This document shows, one piece after another, positions 40,500-51,132 of a stretch of DNA of 64,000 nt. Positions within the stretch are counted from its first letter, which is position 1. Every line of letters starts with the position of its first letter. A program made the translations under genes and the position numbers. The stretch covers positions 4,464,001-4,528,000 of the forward strand of contig NZ_CP006850.1 in assembly GCF_000523235.1 (NCBI RefSeq). Direction: 5' to 3'. Origin of the DNA: Nocardia nova SH22a (GTDB lineage Bacteria; Actinomycetota; Actinomycetes; Mycobacteriales; Mycobacteriaceae). A model generated the notes under the pieces. That model was not told the DNA's origin, made no database searches, and saw only the letters and a program-made list of their open reading frames with translations.

Positions 40500-42058
40500 A
40501 CCGCCGGGCATTCCTGCGCGGACTCACCGCGTCCTCCGCGGTCCCGTTTCTCGTCGCCGGTTGCGTTGGGGGCGAGACGGATTCGATTGTCACGACCGTA
40601 TCCGGGCAGGTGCGCGGGAGCGTCCGGGAGGGTGTGCACGTCTTCCGTGGTGTCCCGTATGCCGCGCCGCCGCAGGGGGTCGATCGCTATCTGCCGCCGC
40701 GTCCGGCCGCGCCGTGGGCCGGGGTGCGCGATGCGCTCGTACCGGGGCCCACGCCGCCGCAGCCACCGACCCCGCCACCGCTGGACTTCTTCGCACCGCC
40801 GATCCCGGGAGCGGATTATCTCAACCTCGACATCTGGACGCCCGCGCCCGGTGCGGCGCGAATGCCGGTGCTGGTGTGGATCTTCGGCGGGGGCTTCGAC
40901 ACCGGCTCCAGCGGCCTCTACGACGGCGGCGCCTTCGCGCGGGACGGAGTGGTGTTCGTCGCGATGAACTACCGGCTCGGCGCCGAGGGGTTCCTGTTCC
41001 TCGACGACGGCGTGGCGAATATCGCTCTGCTGGACCAGATCTCGGCACTGGAATGGGTGCGCGACAATATCGCCGCATTCGGTGGCGATCCCGGCAATGT
41101 GACGATCGCCGGACAATCGGCCGGGGCGATGGCGGTGGGCACCCTGCTGACGATGCCGCGCGCAGCGGGACTGTTCCGGCGGGCGATCATGCAGAGCGGG
41201 GCGGGCAATCTCTGCTACTCCCCCGATACCGCTCGCGAGATCGGGCAGCGCCTGATCACGAAACTCGGTGTCGACCCGACCCGGGATGCCGTCGCGGGCG
41301 CGGGCGTGGAGCGAGTCCTCGCCGCTCAGGCGGAGGTGATGAAAGATCTGGCGCGGCAACCGGATCCGCAGCGATGGGGCGGCGAACCGGGATGCCGGGT
41401 CAATATGTGGCGTCCGACGCTCGACCCCGCGACGCTGCCCGCCGCCCCCATCGACGCCGTCACCGCCGGGACCGGCGCCGGTGTCGATGTCCTGCTCGGA
41501 CACAACAGCGAGGAAGGCCGGCTGTCGCTGGTCCCCTTCCGCGATCTCGACTCTGTCACCGAAGCGGAACTGGCGACGGCGATGCGGCTGTACCGGCTGC
41601 CGGTAGCGCGGGCACTGCCTGCCTATCGCGCGGCCTATCCGGGCGCGAGTCCCGGTGCGCTGCTGGCGATCCTGCAGGCGGACTGGTTCTACACCGTGCC
41701 GGGGCTCCGGTTCGCCGATGCCCGCGCCCATGCCCCGGCATCCACCTATATGTACGAATTCTCCTGGCGTTCACCACAGTTCGACGGGCAGCTCGGTGCC
41801 TGCCATTTCCTCGAGGTCCCGTTCGTCTTCGACCAGCTGCGGGATCCGCGCATGCGATGGATCACCGGGCCGACCCCGCCGCAGCGGCTGGCCGATCTCG
41901 TCCACCGGACCTGGGTGCGGTTCGCGGGCACCGGACGGGTGGACTGGCCACGGTACGAACCGAGCCGCCGGACGACCATGCGATTCGACCTGCGGTCGGC
42001 CGTCGTCGACGACCCGTATCCGGTCCGTGCGCTGTGGGACGGCGTCTCGCTCACCTGA
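40496..42058 (+). CDS. Type-B carboxylesterase, secreted lipoprotein
   Basis: 520 residues starting at GTG 40496. The N-terminus combines a Tat-like RRAFLRGL with a lipobox ending FLVAGC (about residue 22), so the enzyme is anchored outside the membrane. Carboxylesterase signatures: VFRGVPYAAPP, DYLNLDIWTP, VWIFGGGFDTG, and the nucleophile in VTIAGQSAGAMAVG. Type-B members hydrolyse large esters, sometimes polymers or cocaine-like compounds. With the cytosolic HSL esterase it makes an outside-inside ester degradation pair. Confidence 0.88.
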   Translation: MNRRAFLRGLTASSAVPFLVAGCVGGETDSIVTTVSGQVRGSVREGVHVFRGVPYAAPPQGVDRYLPPRPAAPWAGVRDALVPGPTPPQPPTPPPLDFFAPPIPGADYLNLDIWTPAPGAARMPVLVWIFGGGFDTGSSGLYDGGAFARDGVVFVAMNYRLGAEGFLFLDDGVANIALLDQISALEWVRDNIAAFGGDPGNVTIAGQSAGAMAVGTLLTMPRAAGLFRRAIMQSGAGNLCYSPDTAREIGQRLITKLGVDPTRDAVAGAGVERVLAAQAEVMKDLARQPDPQRWGGEPGCRVNMWRPTLDPATLPAAPIDAVTAGTGAGVDVLLGHNSEEGRLSLVPFRDLDSVTEAELATAMRLYRLPVARALPAYRAAYPGASPGALLAILQADWFYTVPGLRFADARAHAPASTYMYEFSWRSPQFDGQLGACHFLEVPFVFDQLRDPRMRWITGPTPPQRLADLVHRTWVRFAGTGRVDWPRYEPSRRTTMRFDLRSAVVDDPYPVRALWDGVSLT

Positions 42059-42070
42059 ACCGCCGCGGAG

Positions 42071-43198
42071 CTATCCCTGGTCGAAGGCGCGCAGCAGTTC
42101 CTCCGCCGCCAGGGCCGGGGTCAGCGAGCCGTCGCGGATCTGCTTCTCGACCTGGCCGCGGATCGCCTTGACCGCCGGATTGTCGGCCAGGCGGCGCAAC
42201 AGGTTGTCGTGCACCATGGTCCAGGTCCAGTCGACCTGCTGGCGGCGGCGCTTCTCCGCGAACTCCCCCGCCTCGGTCAGCACGCGGCGGTGCTCGAGCA
42301 CCGTGTCCCAGAAGGTGTCCAGGCCGGTGCCGTTGAGGCCACTCATGGTGAGTACCGGTGGGCGCCACAGGGATTCGCGTGGGTGGATCAGCCGCATCGC
42401 GCCCTGCAACTCGCGCGCCGCGGCGCGGGCCTCGATCTCGTGACGGCCGTCGGCCTTGTTCACGGCCACCAGATCCGCCAGCTCCAGCACACCCTTCTTG
42501 ATGCCCTGCAACTGATCTCCGGTGCGGGCCAGGGTGAGGAAGCAGAACACGTCGACCATATTCGCAACGGTCACCTCGGACTGGCCCACGCCGACGGTTT
42601 CGACCAGGATCACGTCGTAACCGGCCGCCTCGAGCAGCACGATGGTTTCGCGGGTCGCCTTGGCGACACCGCCGAGGGTTCCGGCTGTCGGCGAAGGCCG
42701 GATGTAGGCGTTGCGCTCCACCGACAGCCGCGCCATGCGGGTCTTGTCGCCCAGGATCGAGCCGCCGGTGCGGGTCGAGGACGGGTCGACGGCCAGGACC
42801 GCGACCCGATGCCCCTGACCGATCAGGTACATGCCCAGCGTGTCGATGAAGGTCGACTTGCCCACGCCGGGCACGCCGGTGATGCCGACGCGGTTGGAGT
42901 CCACCGAATCGTCGGTGGCCAGTTCGAGCAGCAGCTTCTGCGCGGCCTCGCGGTGGTCGGCGCGGGTCGATTCGACGAGGGTGATCGCCCGCGCGAGTGC
43001 CGCACGCTCGTTGCCGCGCACCGCCTTCGCCAGCTGCGCGACATCGACCTCCCGCTTGCGGGCCTGGCCGCCGCCGCGTTCGGGACCTGCCATCCGCAGC
43101 GCCGGGGGCATACCGCGCTCGGTCGACAGGGCCTGGCTACCGGGCAACTCGGCCCCGGCGGACGTGCCGCCCGCCGGGGTCTCCTCGGCGTCGCTCAC
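42071..43198 (-). CDS. meaB: Methylmalonyl-CoA mutase-associated GTPase (MeaB/ArgK)
   Basis: 375 residues from GTG 43198, overlapping the mutB stop. The P-loop is GVPGVGKS, followed by the [21 protein letters not shown] and [11 protein letters not shown] regions typical of the G3E family. It acts as a chaperone that protects and reloads the B12 cofactor of the mutase. The N-terminal 70 residues are Ala/Gly-rich. It is the third gene of the mut operon. Confidence 0.93.
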   Translation of the reverse strand: MSDAEETPAGGTSAGAELPGSQALSTERGMPPALRMAGPERGGGQARKREVDVAQLAKAVRGNERAALARAITLVESTRADHREAAQKLLLELATDDSVDSNRVGITGVPGVGKSTFIDTLGMYLIGQGHRVAVLAVDPSSTRTGGSILGDKTRMARLSVERNAYIRPSPTAGTLGGVAKATRETIVLLEAAGYDVILVETVGVGQSEVTVANMVDVFCFLTLARTGDQLQGIKKGVLELADLVAVNKADGRHEIEARAAARELQGAMRLIHPRESLWRPPVLTMSGLNGTGLDTFWDTVLEHRRVLTEAGEFAEKRRRQQVDWTWTMVHDNLLRRLADNPAVKAIRGQVEKQIRDGSLTPALAAEELLRAFDQG

Positions 43199-45456
43199 TG
43201 TGCCTCGGCTTGTCCGCCGATCTCGTGTCCGAGTTCGGCCGCCAGCTTCTGCAGCAGGCCGATCGCGGCGTCGGCGATCACGGTGCCGGGCGGGAAGATG
43301 GCCGCGGCACCTGCGGCGTACAGCTCGTCGAAGTCACCGGGCGGGATCACGCCGCCGACGATGACCATGATGTCGGGGCGCCCGACATCGGCCAGTGCCT
43401 GCCGCAGGGCGGGCACCAGCGTGAGGTGACCGGCCGCCAGCGAGGAGACACCGACGATGTGCACGTCGTTGTCGGCCGCCTGCTGGGCCACCTCTTCCGG
43501 GGTCTGGAACAGCGGGCCCACATCGACGTCCATGCCGAGATCGGCGAAGGCGGTCGCGATGACCTTCTGGCCGCGGTCGTGGCCGTCCTGGCCCATCTTC
43601 GCGACCAGGATGCGGGGACGGCGTCCCTCGGCCTCGGCGAACTCCTCCACCAGCTCGATGGCCTTGCTGATGTTGGTCACCTTGCCGGCCTCCTCCCGGT
43701 AGACGCCCGACAGTGTGCGGATCTCGGCCTGATGGCGGCCGTACACCTTCTCCAGCGCGTCGGAGATCTCACCGACGGTGGCCTTGGCGCGGGCGGCGTC
43801 GATGGCCAGGGCGAGCAGGTTGTTGCCCATCCCGCCCTCCGAGGAGGCTGCGGCACGGGTCAATTCGCCCAGTGCCCGTTCGACCTCGGCGCTGTCGCGG
43901 TCGGCGCGCAGCCGCCGCAGCTTCTCGTTCTGCTCGGCCCGCACGCGCGAGTTCTCGACCTTGAGGACCTCGATCTCCTGGTCCTCGGTCACCTGGTACT
44001 TGTTGACGCCGATCACCGGCTGTGCGCCGGTGTCGATGCGCGCCTGGGTGCGGGCGGCGGCCTCTTCGATGCGCAGCTTCGGAATACCCTCCGAAATCGC
44101 CTGTGCCATACCGCCGTGCGCCTCGACCTCGGCGATGTGGGCGCGGGCCCGCTCGGCCAGCTGATGGGTCAGCCACTCCACGTAGTACGAGCCGCCCCAC
44201 GGGTCGATCGGGCGCGTGGTGCCCGATTCCTGCTGCAGCAGCAGCTGGGTGTTGCGGGCGATGCGCGCGGAGAAGTCGGTGGGCAGTGCCAACGCCTCGT
44301 CGAGCGCGTTGGTGTGCAGTGACTGGGTGTGGCCCTGGGTCGCGGCCATCGCCTCGACACAGGTACGCGCGACATTGTTGAACACGTCCTGCGCGGTCAG
44401 CGACCAGCCCGAGGTCTGCGAGTGGGTACGCAGCGACAGCGACTTCTGGCTCTTGGGCTCGAATTTCGAGACCAGCTCGCTCCACAGCAGCCGTCCCGCG
44501 CGCAGCTTGGCGACCTCCATGAAGAAGTTCATGCCGATCGCCCAGAAGAACGACAGCCGCGGCGCGAACTGATCGATCTCCATGCCCGCGTCCAGACCGG
44601 CCCGGATGTACTCCACGCCGTCGGCGAGGGTGTAGGCCAGCTCCAGATCGGCGGTCGCACCGGCTTCCTGGATGTGATAGCCGGAAATCGAGATGGAGTT
44701 GAACTTCGGCATCTTCGCGCTGGTGTAGGCGAAGATGTCGGAGATGATCCGCATCGACGGCTTCGGCGGATAGATGTAGGTGTTGCGGACCATGAACTCT
44801 TTCAGAATGTCGTTCTGAATGGTTCCGGCCAGCTGTTCGGGTTTGACGCCCTGTTCCTCGGCGGCCACGACATACAACGCCAGGATCGGCAGCACCGCGC
44901 CGTTCATGGTCATCGACACCGACACCTGGTCCAGCGGAATCTGATCGAACAGTTCCCGCATGTCGAGAATCGAGTCGATGGCGACGCCGGCCATACCGAC
45001 GTCACCGGTGACGCGCGGGTGATCGGAGTCGTAGCCGCGGTGGGTGGCGAGGTCGAAGGCGACCGACAGGCCCTTCTGACCGGCCTGCAGGTTGCGGCGG
45101 TAGAAGGCGTTGGAATCGGCGGCGGTGGAGAATCCCGCGTACTGGCGGATGGTCCACGGCTGATTCACGTACATCGTCGGGTACGGGCCGCGCAGGAACG
45201 GCGCGACGCCGGGGACGCTGTCGAGCGGATACCCCTGTGCGGCAACGGCATCGCGGTCGGCCCTGGTGTAGACGGGGGCGACGTCGATGCCCTCGGGAGT
45301 CGGCCACACCAGCTGTTCGGGCGCGTAGTTGTTGGCCGACGCGGATTCGGCGACGAAGGCCGTCACCTCGTCGGCGTCCACCTGCGCGGCCGCCGGATCA
45401 CCCAGCGGCACGTCGGCGAAGCTGCCGATCACTTCGTTCACATCGCGAGTAGTCAT
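43195..45456 (-). CDS. mutB: Methylmalonyl-CoA mutase large subunit
   Basis: 753 residues from ATG 45456; the frame continues upstream into mutA but has no protein character there. The N-terminal barrel has [17 protein letters not shown] and [15 protein letters not shown]. The C-terminal B12 domain has [13 protein letters not shown] (DxHxxG, His at about residue 625). It converts (R)-methylmalonyl-CoA to succinyl-CoA. It shares the TAATG junction with mutA and overlaps meaB by 4 bases, so the three genes form one unit. Confidence 0.95.
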   Translation of the reverse strand: MTTRDVNEVIGSFADVPLGDPAAAQVDADEVTAFVAESASANNYAPEQLVWPTPEGIDVAPVYTRADRDAVAAQGYPLDSVPGVAPFLRGPYPTMYVNQPWTIRQYAGFSTAADSNAFYRRNLQAGQKGLSVAFDLATHRGYDSDHPRVTGDVGMAGVAIDSILDMRELFDQIPLDQVSVSMTMNGAVLPILALYVVAAEEQGVKPEQLAGTIQNDILKEFMVRNTYIYPPKPSMRIISDIFAYTSAKMPKFNSISISGYHIQEAGATADLELAYTLADGVEYIRAGLDAGMEIDQFAPRLSFFWAIGMNFFMEVAKLRAGRLLWSELVSKFEPKSQKSLSLRTHSQTSGWSLTAQDVFNNVARTCVEAMAATQGHTQSLHTNALDEALALPTDFSARIARNTQLLLQQESGTTRPIDPWGGSYYVEWLTHQLAERARAHIAEVEAHGGMAQAISEGIPKLRIEEAAARTQARIDTGAQPVIGVNKYQVTEDQEIEVLKVENSRVRAEQNEKLRRLRADRDSAEVERALGELTRAAASSEGGMGNNLLALAIDAARAKATVGEISDALEKVYGRHQAEIRTLSGVYREEAGKVTNISKAIELVEEFAEAEGRRPRILVAKMGQDGHDRGQKVIATAFADLGMDVDVGPLFQTPEEVAQQAADNDVHIVGVSSLAAGHLTLVPALRQALADVGRPDIMVIVGGVIPPGDFDELYAAGAAAIFPPGTVIADAAIGLLQKLAAELGHEIGGQAEAQ

Positions 45457-47315
45457 TACGCTCCCAGCTTCTCGAGCAGGCCGGACAGGGTCGCCACCGC
45501 GTCCATGCGGGCCGTGAGGAATCCGTCGGGCCGCTCGGCGCCGGTCACCTCGGCCACCGCCTTCTCCGGGCCCGCCAGCAGCACCGTGGTCACCCCCGCG
45601 TCCCGCAACTGCCGCACCGCGCCCGCGGCCTCGGCGCCGTAGCGCGAATCGGCACCGCAGAGCACCGCCAGGGTGGCCGCGGATTCGCTTGCGGCCGCGC
45701 CGATTCCGGCGAGCTCGAGCGCGCCGGGGTTGACGGTCTCGATACCGCCGGAGGCGAGGACGTTCGCCGTGAAGGTCACGCGCACATTGTGTTCGGCCAC
45801 CGGGCCCAGCGGCACCAGCAGCGCCCGCGGACGGCTGCCGCGCGCGGCGAGGTAGGCATCCGAACGGTCCCGCAGCGCTTCGAAGGCCGCGCCGTAGCGG
45901 GCCACCCGATCGGCCGTCCGGGCCGCCTCCGACAGCGGCTCCTCGGCCAGGTTCGGGAATTCGTTCACGCCCGTGACCGCGGTGCGGCGATGCGCGATAT
46001 CGGATTCCCGGCGCGCCTTCGTCTCCGCGATGCGCTCGGCCAGCACGCCGGATTCCAGGGCGGCGGTGTATCCACCGGCGCGCTCGATGTCCTGCATGAA
46101 CGCCCACGCCGACGCCGCGACCTCGGCGGTCAGGCTCTCCACGTGCCAGGAACCGGCTCCCGGGTCCTGCACATGCCCGAGATGCGATTCCTCGAGCAGC
46201 AGCAGCTGGGTGTTACGGGCCATGCGCTCGGAGAACGGCTGGGACACACCGAGTTCCCCGGCGGGCAGCGCCGCGTCGAAGGGCAGCACGGTGACCAGAT
46301 CGGCGCCACCGACACCGGCGCCGAACGCCGCCAGCGTCGTGCGCAGCATGTTCACCCACGGATCGCGCTGGCTCAGCATCGCCTCGGAGGTGACCGCGTG
46401 CTGTGGCGCGTTGCCGAAGTCGGGTGCGCCCACCTGCTCGGCCACCCGGGCCCACAGCCGCCGCGCGGCACGGAATTTCGCGATGGTCTCGAACTGGTCG
46501 TCGGTGGCCGCGAACCGGAAACTCACCTGGTCCAGCGCGTCGGCGGTGTCGAGTCCGGCCGCGGTGAGCAGCCGCAGGTACTCCAGGCCCGCCGCGACGG
46601 CCGCGCCGATCTCCTGTGCGTCGGAGGCTCCGGCCTCGTGGAAGACGGTGCCGGACACGGTGATCGCCCGCACCGTCTCGGACCGGTCGGCGGCCGTGCG
46701 GGCCAGCGCGACCGCGTCTTCGGTGCCGATATCCGGCAGCGAGGCGAAGGCACTGGTCAGCGGTGACGCGCCGAGGAACACCTGGATGCCGGTACGGTCG
46801 GCCGCCTGATAGCCGTCCAGCACCGACAGCACCCGCTCGGCAGCCGCCGCGGTGTCGGCGCCGGCCTGCACCGTCAGGGGCGCCAGCTCGAACAGCAGTC
46901 CGCGCAGCGCGTCCGCCACGGCGTCGACGGGCACACCGTCCGCGCCCGCCCGCAGCCACACGGCACTGACACCGTTCTCCAGCCCGCCCAGGATCTCCTG
47001 GTTCACCGACGCGGCGTCCGCACCACCGAAACGCGCACTGACGTACCAGCCCCGATGCACGTCCCGGGTGGCGTCGTTGCCCCGCACGAACGGGAACCGG
47101 CCCGGCAACGGCTGTTCGGGCAGTTCGTCGCGCCGGGTGTACAGCGGTGCGATGGTCACGCCGTCGTAGTTGGTGACCTCCAGCAGGCGTTCGGGCTCGT
47201 CGCCGAGTTCGGACGCGTCCACCTTGCGGGATTTGGCCAGGACTCCGGCCACTCCCTTACGCCATGCGGCGTATCCGGGCACGGTCTCCGCGCCCGGATC
47301 TGAACCGATCGGCAT
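45456..47315 (-). CDS. mutA: Methylmalonyl-CoA mutase small subunit
   Basis: 619 residues from ATG 47315 with GAGGT 8 bases upstream. It resembles the mutB barrel ([33 protein letters not shown]) but its B12-domain part lacks the DxHxxG motif, as is normal for the non-catalytic subunit. It heads the operon, so the promoter lies between 47316 and the TVP38 gene. Role: partner of MutB in propionate/odd-chain and cholesterol-type carbon flow to succinyl-CoA. Confidence 0.94.
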   Translation of the reverse strand: MPIGSDPGAETVPGYAAWRKGVAGVLAKSRKVDASELGDEPERLLEVTNYDGVTIAPLYTRRDELPEQPLPGRFPFVRGNDATRDVHRGWYVSARFGGADAASVNQEILGGLENGVSAVWLRAGADGVPVDAVADALRGLLFELAPLTVQAGADTAAAAERVLSVLDGYQAADRTGIQVFLGASPLTSAFASLPDIGTEDAVALARTAADRSETVRAITVSGTVFHEAGASDAQEIGAAVAAGLEYLRLLTAAGLDTADALDQVSFRFAATDDQFETIAKFRAARRLWARVAEQVGAPDFGNAPQHAVTSEAMLSQRDPWVNMLRTTLAAFGAGVGGADLVTVLPFDAALPAGELGVSQPFSERMARNTQLLLLEESHLGHVQDPGAGSWHVESLTAEVAASAWAFMQDIERAGGYTAALESGVLAERIAETKARRESDIAHRRTAVTGVNEFPNLAEEPLSEAARTADRVARYGAAFEALRDRSDAYLAARGSRPRALLVPLGPVAEHNVRVTFTANVLASGGIETVNPGALELAGIGAAASESAATLAVLCGADSRYGAEAAGAVRQLRDAGVTTVLLAGPEKAVAEVTGAERPDGFLTARMDAVATLSGLLEKLGA

Positions 47316-47410
47316 CGCTGTAGTACCTCTTCCACTCGACTGGCGATAATCCACCTGTACCGGAAGCTGTCGCCGAACCCAACTCTTCGCAGGGTCTTCG
47401 CAACCGGTTG

Positions 47411-47425
47411 TGTGATCGCTTCACA
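47411..47425. promoter_or_regulatory. CRP-like palindrome upstream of mutA
   Basis: TGTGA-TCGCT-TCACA. The arms match a CRP/GlxR site, but the spacer is 5 bases instead of 6. It sits 96 bases before mutA and 136 bases before the TVP38 gene in an AT-richer spacer. Suggestive only. Confidence 0.3.
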
Positions 47426-47560
47426 TTCCGCTCAGTGGGCGATCATCACAGGTCATCGACCAGTTTGGTTAACGATCATTCGTCACCCCTCCTGTGATGC
47501 TAGCGCTCTGTTTCCACACACTTCGCACGGCCTCGCGCTACCTACCGGTAACCTGTCGCG

Positions 47561-48271
47561 GTGGCGAGGACGAGGGACGTGGCAGGGCGACTACTTCGCA
47601 ATCGACGAGTCGTGATGCTGCTGGTGCTCGCGGTCGCACTCGCCGCGGTGGCCCTCGCTGCCCCGCATCCGGCTCCGCAGCAGATCCGGGACTGGGCCGA
47701 TTCGGTCGGCCCGATCTTCCCGCTCGTCTTCTTCCTCGCGCACGCGATCGTCACCGTCGCGCCGTTCCCGCGCACCGTGTTCACCCTCAGTGCGGGGTTG
47801 CTGTTCGGGCCCGCCCTCGGGATCAGCCTCGCGGTGGCCGCGACGACGGTCAGCGCGGTACTGGCCCTGCTGCTGGTCCGCGCGCTCGACCGCGACCAGG
47901 TCGCCGCGCGGCTGAACCATCCCGCCGTCCGCGCGGTGGACCGGCGGCTGGCCCGGCGTGGCTGGCTGGCCGTGGGGTCGCTGCGCCTGATCGCGCCCGT
48001 CCCGTTCTCGGTGATCAACTACTGTGCCGGGTTGTCCTCGGTGCGCATGACGCCGTATCTGCTGGCCACGGTGATCGGCATCCTGCCGGGGACGATCGGC
48101 GTGGTCGTGCTCGGCGACGCCCTCACCGGGCGGACCGATCCCGGACTGCTCGCCCTGTCGGGGGCGTGCATCACCCTCGGCGTGATCGGGCTGATCGTGG
48201 ATGCCCGCTGGGGCGCCGAGCAATTCGCCGAGCCCGCCGCCGAATCCGTACCGGAAATCGCGTCGCACTGA
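47561..48271 (+). CDS. TVP38/TMEM64-family membrane protein (DedA-like)
   Basis: 236 residues from GTG 47561. Six or so hydrophobic segments are visible, with the family core FLAHAIVTVAPFPRTVFTLSAGLLFG and SLRLIAPVPFSVINYCAGLSSV, the SNARE-associated/DedA-like re-entrant motifs. Members are membrane lipid or ion transporters. Divergent from mutA. Its 3' end nearly meets the EspR-like gene on the other strand. The substrate is not indicated by the neighbours. Confidence 0.83.
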   Translation: MARTRDVAGRLLRNRRVVMLLVLAVALAAVALAAPHPAPQQIRDWADSVGPIFPLVFFLAHAIVTVAPFPRTVFTLSAGLLFGPALGISLAVAATTVSAVLALLLVRALDRDQVAARLNHPAVRAVDRRLARRGWLAVGSLRLIAPVPFSVINYCAGLSSVRMTPYLLATVIGILPGTIGVVVLGDALTGRTDPGLLALSGACITLGVIGLIVDARWGAEQFAEPAAESVPEIASH

Positions 48272-48287
48272 GCCGTCGGCCGTGTCG

Positions 48288-48716
48288 CTACAACCGCGCG
48301 GTGCCGCCTTCACTCGGCAGTCCCTCGGCCGCCCGGAACATGTCCGCGATCCGGACGAGATAGTCCAGATCCTCGGCCGGTAACGCCGCGGCGATACTCG
48401 TCAATTTCCGCAGCGACTCGTCACGGAGCCGCCCGACGATCGTGCCGTCGGCGGCCCCGGTCGGCAGCAGTCCGTGCACGAGGAATTCCCCGTCCATGCC
48501 GAATACCTCGCTCAGGCCGCGCACGAGATCCCAGGACGGATTCCCGCGTTTACCGCTGCGCAACTGCGACAGATAGGGCTTGGACACCCGGTGCCCGGCC
48601 GCGGTCAGCCGCTCCGCCACAACGGAATTCGAGAGCCGCTCACCGTTGACGCATTCCCATCGGTCGAACAGGACATTGAGCCGGACCGCAAACTCCTCAC
48701 CCGAGGAATACCGCAC
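48288..48716 (-). CDS. EspR-like HTH regulator (second copy)
   Basis: 142 residues from GTG 48716 (MRYSSGEEF); the frame upstream is low-complexity Arg/Gly. The HTH at about residues 28-60 (LSNSVVAERLTAAGHRVSKPYLSQLRSGKRGNPS) is clearly related to the gene at 27306, sharing HxVSxxYLSQLRSGxRxNPS. The C-terminal half is helical (DLDYLVRIADMFRAAEGL). Such proteins are nucleoid-associated regulators in mycobacteria (EspR). The target is unknown; the sulfonate operon is the nearest downstream unit on the other strand. Confidence 0.8.
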   Translation of the reverse strand: MRYSSGEEFAVRLNVLFDRWECVNGERLSNSVVAERLTAAGHRVSKPYLSQLRSGKRGNPSWDLVRGLSEVFGMDGEFLVHGLLPTGAADGTIVGRLRDESLRKLTSIAAALPAEDLDYLVRIADMFRAAEGLPSEGGTARL

Positions 48717-49019
48717 GCCGCAACACTTCCTCTCTCGCCGTCGACACCGGCCGGACCGCACCGGCTCCCCCGCCGATATACCGTGCGCCGCAGCACATTC
48801 CGCCCCACGGCGACTCGAGACCCCCGCATCCGCGCACCGCTCCCCTCGGTGCGCAACGGAGTCTAACCGGTACCGGCGGCGGAGACGGCCGGAACACACC
48901 GATGGGTCCGGTTCGCCGGAGCTGAGGGATCGGCTCTCCCTGCGCACAACCATTGCCGCAGGTCCACGGACAGGCGACAGTGCACCATACCGATTTTTTC
49001 GGTCCCGGCAGGAGGATGG
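48717..49019. other. Intergenic leader region of sulfonate operon
   Basis: 303 bases between the EspR-like gene and the leader peptide. The right part contains a short T-run (CGATTTTTTCGG near 48990) and the AGGAGG site at 49010-49015 for the peptide. No longer gene supported. Confidence 0.4.
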
Positions 49020-49160
49020 ATGGCCGTCACCGATGAACCACGCTCCGGCGCATACACCGCCGATCGCCCGATCGCGGCGCCGAACCACGTCGACCGCCCG
49101 CTGACGCGGCGCCGCACGGTCGATCTCGTGCGCGTGGCGCACGGGATCTGTCACGCCTGA
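49020..49160 (+). CDS. Leader peptide of sulfonate/sulfur operon, Cys near C-terminus
   Basis: 46 codons from ATG 49020, directly after a perfect AGGAGG (49010-49015), ending in TGA 49158-49160. The C-terminal part, LTRRRTVDLVRVAHGICHA, matches the short actinobacterial leader peptides (RRxxDLxRVxxxxC) that precede cysteine, sulfate and sulfonate genes. The Cys is the third residue from the end. It lies 58 bases before the ABC transporter operon, so cysteine supply could set ribosome stalling here. Too small for most gene callers. Confidence 0.75.
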   Translation: MAVTDEPRSGAYTADRPIAAPNHVDRPLTRRRTVDLVRVAHGICHA

Positions 49161-49218
49161 GCCCGGCGCCCCGCCGGAAAGCCCGTGACCACAGACCCAT
49201 TCAGTGAAAGAACCAATC

Positions 49219-50298
49219 ATGTTGTCGTTACGACGACCCCGAGTCGTGCGTGCCCTCGCCGTACTCTCGGCCCTGCCCGTCCTCGCCGCCCTCGCCGCCG
49301 GTTGCTCGGACTCGGGCGCCGGTACCACCGCGGACGGTAAGACCATCCTTCGCTATCAGGGGCAGACCGGTTCGGTCAGTCCCGTCGAACTCGCCGCCGA
49401 TCTCGGCTATTTCTCCAAGATTTCGCTGAAGTGGGTGGGCGACACCACGAGTGGCCCGGCCAATATCCAGGCGGCCGCCACCAAACAGATCGAATTCGGC
49501 AGCGCCTTCAACGGCGCGGTCGTCAAACTGGTCGCGGGCGGCGCGCCGGTGACGTCGGTGCTGAGCTCCTACGGCGCCGACGAACTCAGCTTCACCGGCT
49601 ATTACGTTCTCGACGATTCGGGTATCAGAACCGCGCGGGATCTGATCGGCAAGAAGGTCGGGGTCAACACCCTCGGCGCGCACCATGAATTCATCACCCG
49701 GCAGTGGTTGCACGATCAGGGCCTCACCGACGCCGAGATCAAACAGGTGCAACTGGTGGTGCTGCCGCCGATCAACACCGAACAGGCCCTGCGCGAGAAA
49801 CAGATCGACGTCGCGGCGCTGGGCGGGCCACTGCAGGACATCGCGCTGGCCCACGGCGGTCTCCATCCGCTCTACACCGACAAGGGGCTGTTCGGCCAGT
49901 TCGACTACGGCACCTACGTTTTCCGCAAGGACTTCATCGCGGAGCACAAGGACGCGGTGGCCGACTTCGTCCAGGGCACCGCCCGCGCCACCCGCTGGTT
50001 GCAGACGACTCCGCACGACCAGGTGGTGGCCCGGCTGGCCGACATCATCCACAAGCGCGGGCGCAACGAGAACACCACCCTGCTGGACTCCTACAAGTCC
50101 TCCGGCATCCCGGTGCCCGGCGCGGTGATCGAGGACCGCGAGCTGCAGATCTGGATCGACTGGCTGGTCCGCAACGGTGAGCTGCCCGCCGGGAAGCTGA
50201 AGGCCGCCGACATCTACACCAACGAGTTCAACCCGTACGCCAACGGGAAATATCCGCCCGGCAGCGGGCCGACCGGAGAGGCGGTGGCCGCCAAATGA
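49219..50298 (+). CDS. ABC transporter substrate-binding lipoprotein, SsuA/NMT1 family
   Basis: 359 residues from ATG 49219; GTG 49204 is the alternative start. The signal peptide ends in a lipobox (LAALAAGC, about residue 27). The body has the sulfonate/taurine-binding pattern GKTILRYQGQTGSVSPVELAADLGYF and EKQIDVAALGGPL. Members bind aliphatic sulfonates, taurine or related sulfur compounds. It heads an operon with ATPase, permease and an LLM monooxygenase and overlaps the ATPase gene by 4 bases. The upstream leader peptide points to sulfur-starvation control. Confidence 0.88.
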   Translation: MLSLRRPRVVRALAVLSALPVLAALAAGCSDSGAGTTADGKTILRYQGQTGSVSPVELAADLGYFSKISLKWVGDTTSGPANIQAAATKQIEFGSAFNGAVVKLVAGGAPVTSVLSSYGADELSFTGYYVLDDSGIRTARDLIGKKVGVNTLGAHHEFITRQWLHDQGLTDAEIKQVQLVVLPPINTEQALREKQIDVAALGGPLQDIALAHGGLHPLYTDKGLFGQFDYGTYVFRKDFIAEHKDAVADFVQGTARATRWLQTTPHDQVVARLADIIHKRGRNENTTLLDSYKSSGIPVPGAVIEDRELQIWIDWLVRNGELPAGKLKAADIYTNEFNPYANGKYPPGSGPTGEAVAAK

Positions 50299-51128
50299 GC
50301 GACACGGCAATCAAACTCGCATTGAACGGAGTGCGCAAGGAGTTCCCCGCGCGGGGCAACGGCACGTCCGTCACCGCCGTCGAGGACATCACGGTGGACG
50401 TGCGCGACGGGGAATTCCTGGTGCTGGTGGGCCCCAGCGGTTCCGGGAAGTCCACTCTCCTGGATCTGCTCGGCGGCCTCACCCGGCCCAGCGGAGGCTC
50501 GATCCTGCTCGACGGCCGACCGGTCACCGGTCCCGGACTCGATCGCGGGATCGTCTTCCAGCAGTACGCGCTGCTGCCCTGGCGGACCGCGCGCGGGAAT
50601 ATCGAATTCGGCCTGGAGGCCAAGCGAATTCCCCGCCGGAGGCGCCGCCGAATCGCGGACGAATATCTGGAGCTGGTCGGGCTGACCGGGTTCGGCGATC
50701 GCCATCCACACGAACTGTCCGGCGGGATGAAACAGCGCGTGGCGATCGCGCGCAGCCTCGCCTTCGATCCCGAAGTGCTCCTGATGGACGAGCCGTTCGC
50801 CGCGCTCGACGCCCAGACCCGCGAATCGCTGCAGGACGAACTGTTGCGCATCTGGCGCACCACCGGCAAGACCGTCCTGTTCATCACCCACGACATCAAC
50901 GAGGCGGTGTATCTGGGACAACGCGTCGCCGTGCTCACCTCCCGGCCTGGGCGGATCAAGGCGGTCGTCGACATCGATCTCGACCGCGCCGCCGATCCGG
51001 ACATCGATATCCGTTCCAGCGACCACTTCAGCGAAATCCGGCACCGCATCTGGTCGCTACTGCACGACGAGGTGGCGCGTGCGCAGGGCCTCGAGCAGGC
51101 CGACCTCGCGGCCACCGACAGGAGGTAA
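50295..51128 (+). CDS. ABC transporter ATP-binding protein, SsuB/TauB type
   Basis: 277 residues starting at ATG 50295. Walker A is VGPSGSGKSTLLDLLGGL, the signature LSGGMKQRVAIARSL, and Walker B VLLMDEPFAALDAQTR with the H-loop FITHDINEA. It energises import of the SsuA-bound substrate. An AGGAGG site for the permease overlaps its stop codon. Confidence 0.95.
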   Translation: MSDTAIKLALNGVRKEFPARGNGTSVTAVEDITVDVRDGEFLVLVGPSGSGKSTLLDLLGGLTRPSGGSILLDGRPVTGPGLDRGIVFQQYALLPWRTARGNIEFGLEAKRIPRRRRRRIADEYLELVGLTGFGDRHPHELSGGMKQRVAIARSLAFDPEVLLMDEPFAALDAQTRESLQDELLRIWRTTGKTVLFITHDINEAVYLGQRVAVLTSRPGRIKAVVDIDLDRAADPDIDIRSSDHFSEIRHRIWSLLHDEVARAQGLEQADLAATDRR

Positions 51129-51132
51129 CACC

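Noticed and set aside
45457..46107. Upstream extension of the mutB frame
   Set aside because: It lies inside mutA and is low-complexity; ATG 45456 with the TAATG junction is the natural start.
47411..47425. Firm CRP/GlxR site upstream of mutA
   Set aside because: The arms fit, but the spacer is one base short of the consensus, so it is kept only as a low-confidence feature.
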